A stretch of DNA of 64,000 bases from Neoceratodus forsteri (GCA_016271365.2 CM057456.1:662745501-662809500); one strand, 5' to 3'; shown: positions 12,801-23,865, counted from the first letter of the stretch. Translations and numbers: made by a program. Notes: generated by a model from the letters alone, not told the origin.

Positions 12801-13104
12801 TATCACATTTTATGCTGTTGTTGAAATGATTATCAGAATCCTCAGGTTCAGTTACTGGGATGTTACTGGGAAGTATGACATCATCTAGGCTGCCACTCAC
12901 TTGCACTGCTTCACACTCAATATTTTTGGATATGGTACACCAGTTGGAATTTGAACTTGACACACCAATACTAATACTAATACTACCATCACTACTAACA
13001 CCAGTGACATTAACACCACTGGCTTGGAAAACATCATCTCCAACTATGAGTGAAGCTACTGATTGGACTGTAAAAAACATTGCAGGAGAAATACCTTTTC
13101 TCAC
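9894..13104 (-). pseudogene. hAT-superfamily transposase with BED finger, degraded
   Basis: Read from 13104 down, there is an acidic Asp/Ser-rich N-terminal region, then a BED zinc finger (CQVC...HLKNRH, about 12190-12290), then the RNase H-like core and a C-terminal hATC dimerisation region. Catalytic residues of the hAT DDE triad are still visible: Asp in SMDMWT (11434-11436), Asp in ASDNG (11152-11154) and Glu in SVERVFSSAG (10026-10028). The CMAHCLNL segment near 11090 is also present. Most pieces share one frame. Breaks are in-frame stops at 12313-12315 (where the BED tryptophan is expected), 11329-11331, about 11282, 10869 and 10500. Probable frameshifts lie in three homopolymers: near 12511-12527, in the G-run near 12394-12402, and in the A9 at 11105-11113. 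The ZBED-like arrangement points to an Ac-like hAT. It cannot be active as it stands. Confidence 0.9.
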
Positions 13105-13838
13105 ATCAGCAATGCACTTCTACATCTGTGTACCACCACGCCCACAGACTATCTTACTGCCAGCATTGCCATGATGAGAAACAGCTTTGCTTGCACATCT
13201 CTTTTCGGGCATTTTGGAGGATCAATCACAATATTATAACCAAATTTAGATTTTGATACGTTCACTCTCTGATTGGGGGGACGCTGGATGTGAACCCTAA
13301 AAAACAACTGTAGCTTCAGCAACCAATAAGAGTCTAGTCTGTCACGCAGCGAAAACAACTTCAGTAACCAGTGGTGCTTATGAGGTCACAAAAACAATCC
13401 AATCTGGTAAAAAAATCCTTTTGCTGGTGGAGGTGGGAGGGGGAGCACTGACTGCAGATTTTTAGGGCAGTACAAGCGGCAAAACAAAGAACAGATACCA
13501 CGTTTGCAGTACAAGATCAGGCAGCTGCAGTGGATAGCAGGTTCACACTGCTGCGCCTGCAATTACACTAGTCTATGACACAATAAAAGGTGTATTATTT
13601 GATGTTATGCAACATCACACACACACTCACACACAGAACAGTTTGTCTGCAATGCTGAATGAGTAATGCGTAGCAAATTAAAAAGTTCAGTAATATGTCA
13701 CATATTGTTATGAAAACAATCTGAAATTATGAACTGCTGCACCAGATCCACACAACACACAATCAGCAAGACAATGTCAACAATTATTGACAATATTACT
13801 GTGTGTACATTAACACAGTCAGTTACTGTATAACAGGA
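13105..13838. other. Upstream flank of hAT transposase, no gene
   Basis: Holds a (CA)n-like run near 13618-13636 and otherwise unrecognised sequence. It would be the 5' region of the minus-strand transposase. Confidence 0.4.
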
Positions 13839-13915
13839 AATATTCACAATCCGTTAATATTCACTATATTCACTATTTATAGTGAATGAGCCAATATTTA
13901 CGGATCGTGAATATT
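13839..13915. repeat. AT-rich palindrome
   Basis: The arm 13839-13867 (aatattcacaatccgttaat...) is matched by the reverse complement of 13879-13915, with one extra stretch of about 7 bases in the right arm. The whole resembles a foldback end or MITE core. Confidence 0.8.
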
Positions 13916-14981
13916 TATGTTGTATTTCGAGTTGATTGTAGCTTTTTATGTCAGTCGTACTACAGTGTAGCTGTGGTCACGGATGGAGCGAGTGAGAGCA
14001 TATACGCTGTGCATGCTCCCTGAGCTCTCTCACTTGTACTTTGTGGCTCCATTTTATATTTGAAGAAACATTTTTTTTCCAATCAGCTGGTGTTTGGCAG
14101 AAGGAAACTCGGGAGAATGCTGAAAGGAGGAAGCAGTAGGTGGCATCAGGAGCTAGCTCGGGGGCATGTTAGTGACTGTGGATAGGGCGGGGGTAGAGGA
14201 GAGCAGTACTAAATGTTGATGTGGTGAGGTAATGCCACAGTAGCTTCAATAGATGTATGCTGGCAGGTATGACTCATACATGGCATGGGATATCGAAGCT
14301 GGAGCTGCGAGCTGTGCCATGCAATATGTTTGATTTTTATACAGCTTCCCCCTTGCTGATGCAGGTTACTGTAGGTCATGTATGCTAGCTGATTGCTGTA
14401 ATTAACAGCTATGGCAACAGCTAGTTCGAGAGACCTACAGTTAACAGATGCAGCAGCATACTGTTGGATGCGCTAATTGCCTGCACAGTCTGATCGCGAA
14501 TATTATAGGGCACTAATAAGTTTGTGTGAGGCAGAGTGCCAATATTTTCTGTTATACGGTATATAACAAAAACAGAACCAAAGAACAAAGAAATCACTAT
14601 TTCTGCAACTTAAATCTACTTACACCACAGATACACCCCTCCCCAAGCATACTTTCACTGTCTTTCACTACACACACTCAATGTTCTACATTAACATTCA
14701 AAATCTACACAAAAACAAAAACACTCGATGATATGAGCACAGAAGGGTTTCCTGCAATCGATGAGCTAAAGTTTGAGCCCCCAAAAAATGCAACAATGCT
14801 TTTTAAACAGCTTTTAGAAGGTTTCAATCACAGACTGCTCTAAGAGCACACTGTCTCCTACTCCTTCCTACACATACTACCCCGAACTGAGGCTATGCAG
14901 ATCAATATAGAGCCCATGTGATCTGAAATCCCATGAATCACTGCAAAATTTGCCTTTGGAGCTCAAAAACAAGGTGAAGTG
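13916..14981. other. No gene recognised
   Basis: Unassigned DNA. Several short cagct/agctg repeats near 14290-14470 can pair locally. No coding domain. Confidence 0.35.
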
Positions 14982-15015
14982 AGGCGAAGTGCATTGTTCT
15001 CAATGCACTTCGCCT
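14982..15015. repeat. Perfect 15 bp-stem hairpin
   Basis: aggcgaagtgcattg at 14982-14996 pairs perfectly with 15001-15015 around a ttct loop. It resembles the gcgaagtgggcacttcgc palindrome near 5269-5287, so it may mark an internal or second transposon end. Confidence 0.85.
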
Positions 15016-16659
15016 TAACATTTGGTGGAGTAGTAGTCTGGGAAGGCGGAGTAACGTGAAGTCTGTGGCAGTTCTGCCCCTATAAATTATGGGTTTGTCT
15101 TTGTTTTGTTTTTTTGTTCCAGTATCTCGAGGCATTCCCCTTTTCTATGCCCTATACTCTTTATTAAATCTGCTGCAGCAGTCTTTCTTTTCTATTATAC
15201 TTCCCTTTTCCCACTATAATAGGGAGGCCTCCTATTATAGCTTCTTACTATTCTTTCCGCTGTTTTTCTTTTCCTGCCTCGGGATATAGTTTCCTCAGAA
15301 ATGGGGGGTTTGTCATTTAGCTTCATCTGAAAATGCCCCATTAAAGAAAGTAATAAGTTCCTTTCAAAACCCCCCTTTAGCAAATAAGCAGTCTTATGCT
15401 GAAATATGTAGTATTAGTAGGCTACATATAGAGTTTAAATGATGAAAGTGCTAGGTTGTGCTGTAAAGGGAAAAATGAAAGCGCTAATCCTGCACTTTAC
15501 AGTGAAACTGCCTTTTCCCTGATACATAAAACAAGAGGACCTGCTTCTTCTCTTGCCCCTTCTTTTTAATTGTTAAATGAAGTTAAACACACTTTGGTAA
15601 TGGCAGTGGCAGCAGTCAGCTAGCCAGTTTGCTGTACAGTTTCAACCATTCTCCCTGCATCCTCTCTCTAGGTTTAAGGGGAGTCTGCTGTAGAGCAAGC
15701 AAAACTCTGCATTTCACAATTTCTCTGGGGAACACATGTTTTGTATTTACATTTATTTGAATCACATTAATCAGGGTAGTTAAAGCAAACTATTAGGTCT
15801 TTTAAGAAGTAAGAATAAGTAATGTACTGTATGTAACAAAACAATTTTGCTGCTTACCTAAAGCTTGGTCCTGTGCCTTAAAGGGATAGGTTCCCACTAG
15901 GGGAACAGGGTCCCAATAGGAAGCCTATTTATAGGACAAGAGGTAGCATGACACCTCCCTAGGGGTGGAGCCTCAGGCCCTTAATTTTCAATTATCTATG
16001 CATATTTGTTTTCTTTCTTGGCATTTTATTTTCTTGAGTGGAAAGAAGCTTTTTAAGTTTACTTAAATGGTAGCCATAGAATCTTAACAGCCTGATCTGC
16101 CAACATGTTGTATTAGTATAGAAATTCTTTGTTCTTAGATTTAGGGGTGGATCAGACCAGTCACATGTCCATTACTACCTGTCTTTAAAGATATTTAAGA
16201 GGCTTCTGTGCTCAGTTGAGATAGAATGATGGGAGAGAGCAGATCTCCTCTCTTCCAGGGAAATACCATAGATGTAGTGGAACCTTTTAGCAACTTCCAC
16301 TCTATGGTGTAAGTTTTATTGTGATGTAACTGAAATGCTCTTGGTGAGCCAGGCTTTGATTTGTAATTTTTTCATGCAAAACAGTGTTATTTTTCCTTTT
16401 ACTTATTTTGTTTTGATTCTTCAATAAACAACACACATGAAGTAAATGTGTGTTTAACCTGAAGTACTGTCTCAAGTCTCTGCTTCTTGCGTTGTTTATA
16501 CCTACACGTTCACAAAGTCATTGTTTTCAATGGACTTTGTGTTACCCATCATAACGTGAAGTACTCCTCTTTGCATTGTGGATCACTCCATGAATCTGCC
16601 TTTGCTCCATGAATCACTTCATGGAGCGGATTGAGCCCACTTTGCCCACCACTAAGCAC
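15016..16659. other. Right part of transposon block, no gene
   Basis: No protein domain is visible. A perfect 10 bp palindrome (ctataatagg, centre gaggcct) lies at 15214-15240. The phrase taacgtgaagt occurs at about 15051 and 16551, and several gaagtg/cacttc strings cluster near the right end (16540-16640). Confidence 0.4.
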
Positions 16660-16900
16660 AGATCCTCTGGGTCCTGCACTCCCACCCACCTATAAGTATA
16701 AAGACATAGTGAAGGAGGTCCCTGTGCTCCCAGTTTTGCATAATTAGTGCCATACCTGCACTTCTACACATCAATAAGTGTAGAGGCACTGTGAAGGAGG
16801 GCTCTGTTCTCCCAGTTTAACATAAATGGTATACACAGGTGGGAGCGCAGACCCTCACCTACCCATCAGTATAGACACATAGCACAGGCCTAGAGTTATT
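16660..16900. repeat. Minisatellite, ~85 bp unit (right part)
   Basis: Same unit as 4910-5235 (gcactcccacccacctataagtataaagacatag, then cctgtgctcccagttttgcataa), about 2.5 copies. This is the continuation of the array interrupted at 5235. Confidence 0.8.
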
Positions 16901-17640
16901 CCAAGTAACCCTTGTACTGCAAATGTGGCAACTTTGGAAAAAAATCCTTTGCAGTTGTATTCATGACCTGGCCACCTCCACGCATGCTTAGTACACCCTA
17001 AAGGTGTATTAAGCCGTGCTTAGCGAAAAATTCATATCTTGAACCATTTTCAAGATATAGCCACAGAAAGGCATTAAGACTGCCACAGTGTTATCCTATG
17101 GGAAAATTTCTAACTTTGGAGTACTGTAACTATGGCACTGGTGTAAATTTCATCACAAAACCAGCAAAAGGCACATCTGTGGGGCAAGGGCTTGACACTC
17201 TGCAAATTTCAGCCCAAATGTCATAACTGCTTTTTTTTTGCTCTGTTGGGGGCTGCTTACTCGTGAAACTGTCGTGGAAGTACTGTGCACTTTCACGCAA
17301 GTACCATTGATTTACATGCAGGACTTTTGCGCAAGTTCCACGCGTTTGCGTGAAAGTGCACGGAACTTGTACAAAAGTCCCACTTGTAAACCAGTGGCAC
17401 TTGCGCGAAAGTGTACAGTTCTTGTGCAAACATTTTTGTAGTACACATATATTTTTCCCATAGGTTATAATGGAAAATTTTAAAGTTTAATAACGTTTGA
17501 ATGGATTAATGTTTTTTCACCAAACCTTCAAAAGGCACATCGGTGACCCAGTCCCCATATAGTACCCTGAAAACTTTGGACCAGACAAACAAATCATTCA
17601 TTGTTCAACAAATAATAACAGGAGTCATCTTTTTCTGATG
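16901..17640. repeat. Dispersed satellite modules related to 3260-4560
   Basis: The modules 'cccataggttataatgg...ttttttcaccaaaccttcaaaaggcacatc' (17455-17550) and 'catcacaaaaccagcaaaaggcacatctgtggggcaagg' (17149-17190) match the lead module of the ~190 bp satellite. A long inverted repeat lies between them (separate entry). Confidence 0.7.
17283..17418. repeat. Inverted repeat, 57 bp arms
   Basis: 17283-17339 matches the reverse complement of 17362-17418 with scattered mismatches (ctgtgcactttcacgcaagt against ctgtacactttcgcgcaagt). The 22-base loop (17340-17361) contains ttgcgtgaaagtgcac, an exact reverse complement of part of the left arm (17285-17300), so two alternative foldings exist. 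Confidence 0.88.
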
Positions 17641-18735
17641 ATTTCTTTTTATTTTCATTAGCTTCACCCCCATGTTTTGCTACTATGAGCTTGATCACGG
17701 GGTTTCATTACCATCTATTTCAAAAATAAATACACAATTTATTATGTTGTCATTTCCACATTTCTAATAGATTAAATATTATTCTTTTAATGTATCTACC
17801 TGAAAAAACACTTTTCTGTGTGCTGGTTCACTATAAAACTTCAGTGTTTAGATTTCTTCCAGTCTCTTTCTAAAATAAATACATGGGATACAATGTTATA
17901 ACTTATTCATTTAAATTTTTAATGCTTTATAACAGCAGTCTATGTCCTAATGTTACCAAAGTAAGAACTTAAACTTCCCCATAACAAGCATACCTCGAGA
18001 AATTATCAAAACGTGTGGCTTTGCACTTTCTATATCTTTGAAATTTCTAAACAAAAAAACAAATTTTGTCTGAGCCTTTATACTTTAAAAACCAAATTGT
18101 ATTTCTGATGTAATAAAAAGTTTTAACTACCGCAGTTAATAGCATGGCTCACCTTCTTTAATTTGATATTTTCAGACATTCCATGGCCTTTACAAATTCA
18201 CCCAAAACAAGTTGAAAATTACTTCCAAGCTTAAGCTGTAATGGTGCCCACTCGCTAAGACGCTATAGCGTTATGATCCTTCTCTCGGCTGCTTTGCCTC
18301 TTGAGCAGCCTGAATTTCCCGCAGGAGTGACGTATCACTTCCCAAAACTCTCGCGTGATGTGAGAGCTTTGCCAAGCAACTAAACACACATCCTCTTAAT
18401 ATTGAGGGTGTGCACGGCAAAGTCAGGCTGCTCTAAATGGACACAACTGCTACCAATAGCGTGAACATTTTCAATGAAAAAATACTTGAAAGGAGGAAAG
18501 TAGACACCCAATCAGTGCTACGGGGGTGTCTTAATATTCAAACATACTTATTCAAATGATGTTTATATATTGTTAGATCACATTTTGTTCCGTAGTACAG
18601 AAGGCTTATTAAACAGAACAGATAATGAGGTGGAGTCCATATTGCATTTAATCCATTTTGAAATCTTGTAAATCAGCTTTAAACGTGCAAAAATATATAA
18701 TGGCTACTATGTCATTGTTTTGATAGTAACCAACT
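17641..18735. other. AT-rich DNA, no gene recognised
   Basis: No coding domain or named repeat. Small self-complementary strings occur (for example cgctatagcg near 18261). Base composition shifts to GC-rich at about 18740, where the next minisatellite starts. Confidence 0.4.
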
Positions 18736-18739
18736 ACTT

Positions 18740-19080
18740 AACACCGGGGAGATGTTTGTGGGGGAGGTTGTAATTTGACATTCTGCCCGCGATCAGGCAT
18801 TACGGTCCACTGGACCACCAGGGAGATATTTGGGTTGGGGGGGTTTACATTCTTCCCGTGAGCAGGCACTGGGGGTTGATACATGTTCTGCCCGCGATCG
18901 GGCTGTGGGAGAAGTGTGGGCGGGGGGCATGTTACTGTATGCCCGCGATCGGGCTGTGGGAGATGTGTGGGCGGGGGGCATGTTACTGTATGCCCACAAT
19001 CAGGCTTCAGGAGATGTGTGTGTGTGGGGGGGATGTAGACATAGAGATACTGCCCGCGATCGGGCTGCAGGGTGCGTCGG
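18740..19080. repeat. GC-rich minisatellite, ~50 bp unit
   Basis: The phrase tgcccgcgatcgggctg, with variants, recurs near 18783, 18889, 18941, 18991 and 19051. It is followed by tgggagatgtgtgggcggggggcatgttac in the clearest copies. Open frames on both strands (Pro/Arg-rich on the minus strand) come from this repeat and are not genes. Confidence 0.9.
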
Positions 19081-19144
19081 TCCCCGATGGCTGCTGCCTG
19101 GCAGGGCGGCCAGGTGCAAGTCCTTGGGGATAGGCACACCTACA

Positions 19145-19485
19145 TGCTAATGGCATGCAAATGGGGCCATAAATAGATGCAAATGGCCCCCCCCGCCCCT
19201 TGCATAAATTATGGCCCCATTTGCATGTCACCTTTTGAATATCAGAAATTGCGCATGGCGCAATGGTACCTGTGCCACCGCAAGTTTAATGCTCAACTCT
19301 GGCAACTTGCGGTGGTGCAGGTTCCGCCGCCGCATGCAAAAATACTATGGCTGAGGGTGATATTCAAGGGTTGCTCAATAGCGCAACTCCTTTGAATATC
19401 ACCCTAGCCACACCCCAGCGCAACTATTTTGAGCAGCGCAGGGGCTTGCACCTCAGAATGGCGCAGTTTGAATATCTGGGCCTAT
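19145..19485. mobile_element. MITE-like unit with three consecutive hairpins
   Basis: Three inverted repeats follow each other: about 19153-19177 with 19204-19228 (gcaaatggggccata), 19268-19286 with 19304-19322 (acctgtgccaccgcaagtt, two mismatches), and 19349-19374 with 19383-19409 (ggctgagggtgatattcaa). The tgaatatc string also occurs near both sides (19236 and 19469). There is no ORF. I cannot define exact ends or a target duplication. Confidence 0.65.
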
Positions 19486-19501
19486 GTGTTTGAGTAACTA
19501 A

Positions 19502-20105
19502 TGTTGGCCTATATAATTGGATCATATAAAACTTGTGAAGCCACAAGACAAACTAAGCCACAAGTTGCAATATTAAAGTGCCTTTTGATATTTGTGCTGA
19601 CCATGTGAGTAATAGAAAACAGTTGTCTTATGTGATTGCAAAGCAGAAATACAGGATAGTGTCCAAATTATCCCTTCTGACTATCTCTAGTGTTTATTCT
19701 TATCAGGACAGGCCAAAATGCTTGTATGCATATTCCTAAGTCCAAACCTATTTCTTCCTCCTAGACCTTGGTAACTGGTAGTGACAACTGTACTAGCCAT
19801 TTATAATAATAGAATGTACACTATCTATACTTGTGCTGACCAAGGATGAGCTCATACATATACCAAAGGATTATTGCCTTGTAAGTTAATGTTTGTACTT
19901 GTTTTGGACCAATCATAGAAAACCATAGGAAATGATGATGCTGTCTTCCACTATATAAGCAAGCCAGGAGACACTGTTATTTTGAAGAATGAAAAATGTA
20001 CCACTTGTAATCTCTCGCTGTGATTATTGTTATAATCATTAAATTCTTCCGCCATCAGTCTCATCTCCGTTCGTCTCCTTTCTAAGTATTTGTAATAGAT
20101 AATTT
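19502..20105. repeat. Possible solo LTR, plus orientation
   Basis: The segment starts tgttgg after actaa (19497-19501) and stops before another actaa (20106-20110), a possible 5 bp target duplication. Inside are a CCAAT-like string (near 19910), a TATA-like actatataagc (near 19961) and an attaaa polyadenylation-like site (near 20038), in the order expected for U3-R-U5. The right end is not CA, which weakens the call. No partner LTR or internal region is visible. Confidence 0.35.
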
Positions 20106-20993
20106 ACTAACTGTAATTTTTTTCACAACGCTACAGCAACTCATCAGCCACAGGTGTAAGACATATACACAAATGTCTGGCTACAGAAGGTCAGGCCCCT
20201 GTGAGGCCTGCAGTTATGCAGCCAGAACTAGTGTGCACAATGTGGGTATCATGGTTTCAGTAGCAGATCCAGAAATTGCTCAAGGGGGTAGCAGATTTTC
20301 AGTTCTGCAACTGCATATAAAATATGCACTAGAGGATCATGCTATCTAGTGAGATACTTCCTACAACGTGTATGAGTACCTCTGTCTGCAGAGCTGCAGA
20401 CCCCATGGGGCCTTCTGTGTGCAGAAGTGCAGGCCCCTATGGAGCTTGAGGTTGTGCAGTCACACATACTCACGCACACTGTATAACCTACACACACACA
20501 GGTGTGAGTGAATATGCACAGACTCCTATGGGGCCTGTGCTTATGAAGCCACAGGTACTAATCCACAAAGGTAGAACATCAGTCCTTCTGCATTTTTGTC
20601 ATATGGAAACTGCTGTGTGCTGTTTGTTTTACCTGTTGATGGCTACCTATGGTTGCTTGTGTGGTCTTGTTCTTTGCTGCTTGGAGGGGTGGGGTGGGGT
20701 GGGGTGGGGGAGTTAGGATTGGAAACCCTAATGCCACATATCCCTACTAATACTGCATTAAGTTTAACCCTACCTGGTGCATTAATGCAGTTTTTTGCAA
20801 ATAATTTCCTTTCTATTTGAGATAATGAAAATCCTCATTCACCAGGTCCCATGAACAGATAGCCCTTTTGGGCCCTGCACTTCCATGTGGCAGTAGATGT
20901 CAAGGATTTGTGGGGCTGTATGGCATGCTGCAGGCTTACAATGCTCTCTGCGTCCTGTGCTTCCAAGTGGCTACAGATACAGACATACAGGGA
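20106..20993. other. Degenerate tandem/dispersed repeats, no gene
   Basis: Loose repeats of gcaggcccctatgg(a/g)gc occur near 20204, 20399, 20427 and 20521, with a ggggtgggg run at 20690-20709. 20785-20890 repeats the dispersed module seen near 2765-2870. Confidence 0.5.
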
Positions 20994-22391
20994 GTCACAA
21001 GCCTACTCCTGTGGGGTGGGATTCTCTATGTCACAACAAATCCCTCTTGTGATGGGGGGGTCAGTGATACCCCATCTTTGTCCTTTTATCATGCCTGCTG
21101 TTTCACAACTGAACGTATGCCTGAGAATCCCAGAGTTCCCTTTCTCAATGCAAGTCGGTACAAATACAGTCTTGAGTCTATGTTCCTGTGATAGAACCCT
21201 TTCAGCCACTGCACAATGAACCAGAAAGCCACAGGTGTGTATAGGCTTCGGGAGGTCCTATACACCCTATTATGTGTCTTTCTCCAGAAATGTAGAGCTT
21301 GGTTCAAACCCTCACAGACTCCTCCTAAGGCCTTTCATATTTCCTACCCTCCTTTCATCAACAGAAACCCTAGTGGTTCCTTCCTTTGGTAGTGTTTGGC
21401 CCTTAAAGCAGTCACACAGGCATAGTATAGTTTGCACAACCCTTCCCAAGGCAACACACACAAATGACACTAGCAGCATTATCTTAAAAGTAAGCCAAAA
21501 GCTTTACTAATTAACTAATAAATGCTGTAAATAACTTAAAGACAAATCATTTTAGACAATGGTTACAAGGATATGGAAAATAAAATGGAAGTATATAAAC
21601 AAAACTAAACTTTAAGAGTTTTAGTTTGAAAATTCTACCTCAAATCCTTAGTTGCTGAAATTGAAGTGCAAATGCTTTTAAAAGCGGTAGCTGACGTCTT
21701 GGCTCTTGGTCCAGGAGAAGTCTTGAGAAGAAATTTTCTCTGCTCTAAAAGCAGACAGAGTCCCTAAATGCAACAAAGCTCAGATACAGTCTTGCACCCT
21801 TGTTTTATGGGGGTTTCTCCAAGGGCATGTCCAGAGGATATCGACTTGCTCTGCAGTTAGCTAGCATTACATCTCCATGACTACACAACCAGTCAACTTT
21901 TAGTATTTTATTACAAAACAACAAACATGCATTTCTGAATATGAGAGATAAAAAAGGCTTAGAGGTCAGCTCATCTAAACCAGACTTTGAAATGGCTGTT
22001 ATTAAGCTACACTCAATACGTAGCCCATTCAGCTGTAACTAGATTAAGTTAGAGTAGATCTCTCAGAACAAAAGGGGTTCAGATATCACAGCTCCTGTAG
22101 AGGTCCTGGCATTTTCACAAGCCAATTTGGGCTACCTGGCTTCCCAGCTATGCTTAATTATTATTTTGCCTCCTTCCAAATTATTTAATTAAACTCTAGT
22201 CCCTGACTAGCAGCTGACAGGTTCTCTGCCCAGTAATAAGAAAACAACATCATTCTAGGGCCCATGTACTTTGTTTGTAACCATGCTCCCTTGCATGTTG
22301 CACTGGGCCACCATCAACATCTCTGATGCATTTCTCACATAAAATACCATGAAATATGACTAGAACAATGAGGAAAGGCCTTATCTCACCA
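20994..22391 (-). repeat. Gypsy 3' LTR, ~1.4 kb
   Basis: Collinear with 41082-41681 and 47187-48030, with many shared landmarks: gagccactgcacaatgaaccagaaagccacaggtgtgtatagg, ggcaacacacacaaatgacac and ctaattattattttgcctcctt-type strings. On the minus strand it starts TGGTGAG at 22391. The other end is ...cttgtgac near 20994. The copies differ by many substitutions and small indels, so the element is old. Confidence 0.88.
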
Positions 22392-22407
22392 GACTCCTCC
22401 CTCTCTA
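22392..22407 (-). promoter_or_regulatory. Polypurine tract of the Gypsy element
   Basis: On the minus strand the bases just before the 3' LTR read agagagggaggag, then tc, then TGGTGAG. A purine run directly upstream of the 3' LTR is the usual primer site for plus-strand DNA synthesis. Confidence 0.7.
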
Positions 22408-23865
22408 ACACAACTGGGGGGAACACGCCCCTTTTTAGTAAGAGTTTCCATCAGTCTGTCCCTTACTCCAATTGGTGGGATAGGCCATCTGCATTGGCAT
22501 TAGCAGACCCTGACCTATGTTTAATGTCCATGTTGTAGGCCTGTAGTGCAATGCTTCATCTAAGGAGTCTCTCATTCATCTTTCCCATTTGGTTTAGCTA
22601 CACCAGAGGATTGTGGTTTGTCTGTACCTCGAAGGGCCTCCCATAGAGGTAGAGCTGTAGCTTCTTAAGCGACCAAACCAGGGCAAGGCATTCTTTATTC
22701 ACAGTGGAGTATGCCTGCTCCCAGGGAAGTAGCTTCCTACTTAGGTACACAATTGGGTGATATTTACTTTGTTGGGATGCCTGGCTGAGGATGGCACTAA
22801 TCCCCATATCTGAGGCATCTGTCTGTACAACAAATGGTCTAGTGTAGTCTGGGCTGGCCAGCACAGGGGCACTGCACAGTGCAGCTTTTAGCTGGGTGAA
22901 GGTCCTATGACATGCTGGGTCCCATTTGAGTTTCTTAGGTTGCTTTTTCTTTAAGAAGCTAGAAAGGGGCACTGCTGGGGTGCTCTAATTTGGTACAAAT
23001 TTTCTGTAGTACCCTGCAGTTCCCAGGAAGCTCCTGACCTGCTTCTGGGTCTCTGGCATGGGCTATGCCTCAATGGCCTCCATCTTGGTTTGGTTTGGAC
23101 ATAGTTGTCCCCTCTCCTCTACATGTCCCAAATATGATACCTTAGCCATGGCCACCTGCCACTTTTCAGCCTTTGCAGTGAGTCCAGCCTTCTGTATCCT
23201 GCCCAGCACTTCCTTCATATGGGACAGGTGTTCCTTCCAGCTGATACTGAAGATGGCAATATTGTCCCGATAAGCCACTGCGTACTCTTCAGTAACCTGT
23301 AACATGTGGTTGACCAACCTTTGGAATGTGGCAGGGACATTCTTCATCCCAAAAGGCATTACTTTAAATTCAAAGTGGCCTACTGGGATGATGAAGGATG
23401 ACCGTTCCCTAGATCTGGCAGTCAAGTCCACCTGCCGGTACTCCTTTGTTAGGTCTAGGGTTGTTAGGTAAGTCACTTCCCCAACTTGTCCAACAACTTG
23501 TCTGTCCGGGGCATTGGGTGGATGTTGGACTTTGTGAATGCATTGAGTCCATGATAGTCCACACAAAAATGGGTAGACCCATCCAGATTAGGGACGAGGA
23601 CTGAGGGCAAGGCCCAGGGACTGTGGGATTTCTGAATTACCCCTATGTCCAGCATTTCTTCATCTCCCTCCTAACATCCTTTAGGATGGCCTTAGGCACC
23701 CAGTTAGCTGTCTATCATATGGGCGCTTGTGTCCCCGTGTCCACATCCTGGGTTTCTAAGGGGGTTTGTCCAGGTTTGGCTGTAAATAAAGGGCCAAAGT
23801 CCTCTAAAACCTCCCTTACTTTATGGGTCTGTTCCAGGGTCAACTGGGGAGACAGCTTGATTATG
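22408..23865 (-). pseudogene. pol: Gypsy reverse transcriptase and RNase H, broken
   Basis: Upstream of RT the protein reads LSPQLTLEQ...FGPLFTAKPGQTP (23860-23770). RT follows with FCVDYHGLNAF, TTLDLTKEY, VMPFGMKNVPATFQRLVN and, at 23261-23272, YRDN where Y-x-D-D is expected. RNase H follows: QTDASDMGI, NKECLALVWSLKKLQ, TNHNPLV where TDH is expected, and a final HRSGSANANADGL near 22480. Both Asp-to-Asn changes would remove catalytic metal ligands. There are also in-frame stops near 22597 and 22558, a frameshift near 23480, and lost sequence between RT and RNase H near 22980-23060. A CR1 LINE is inserted at 23866, immediately upstream. Confidence 0.92.

Larger units (their letters stand above)
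5240..16660. mobile_element. Probable hAT-type DNA transposon block (ends uncertain)
   Basis: The block lies inside an otherwise continuous minisatellite. It contains a hAT transposase pseudogene on the minus strand and a BED-finger pseudogene on the plus strand, which face each other. Read inward, the right end gives tagtggtgggcaaagtgggc, a typical hAT-like terminus. The left end has gcgaagtgggc near 5270, so the termini share only a short GC(G/A)AAGTGGGC core and I cannot fix an 8 bp target duplication. A similar gaagtg-rich hairpin at 14982-15015 may be an internal end, so more than one insertion could be present. At ~11.4 kb it is very long for hAT, and it probably contains later additions such as the tandem repeats at 7867 and 9190. 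Confidence 0.5.

Noticed and set aside
12490..13104. Asp-rich minus-strand frame as a separate gene
   Set aside because: Same frame and direction as the hAT transposase and ends at a homopolymer frameshift, so it is treated as that protein's N-terminal region.
5240..16660. Perfect terminal inverted repeats and an 8 bp duplication for the hAT block
   Set aside because: Only a short GC(G/A)AAGTGGGC core is shared between the ends; exact termini cannot be set by eye.
18738..19150. Pro/Arg-rich open frames of 90-130 codons on both strands
   Set aside because: Direct translation of the ~50 bp minisatellite; no conserved domain or start context.
20868..21219. Two overlapping plus-strand frames of about 110 codons
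   Set aside because: They run across the Gypsy LTR boundary and are antisense to the element; no domain.
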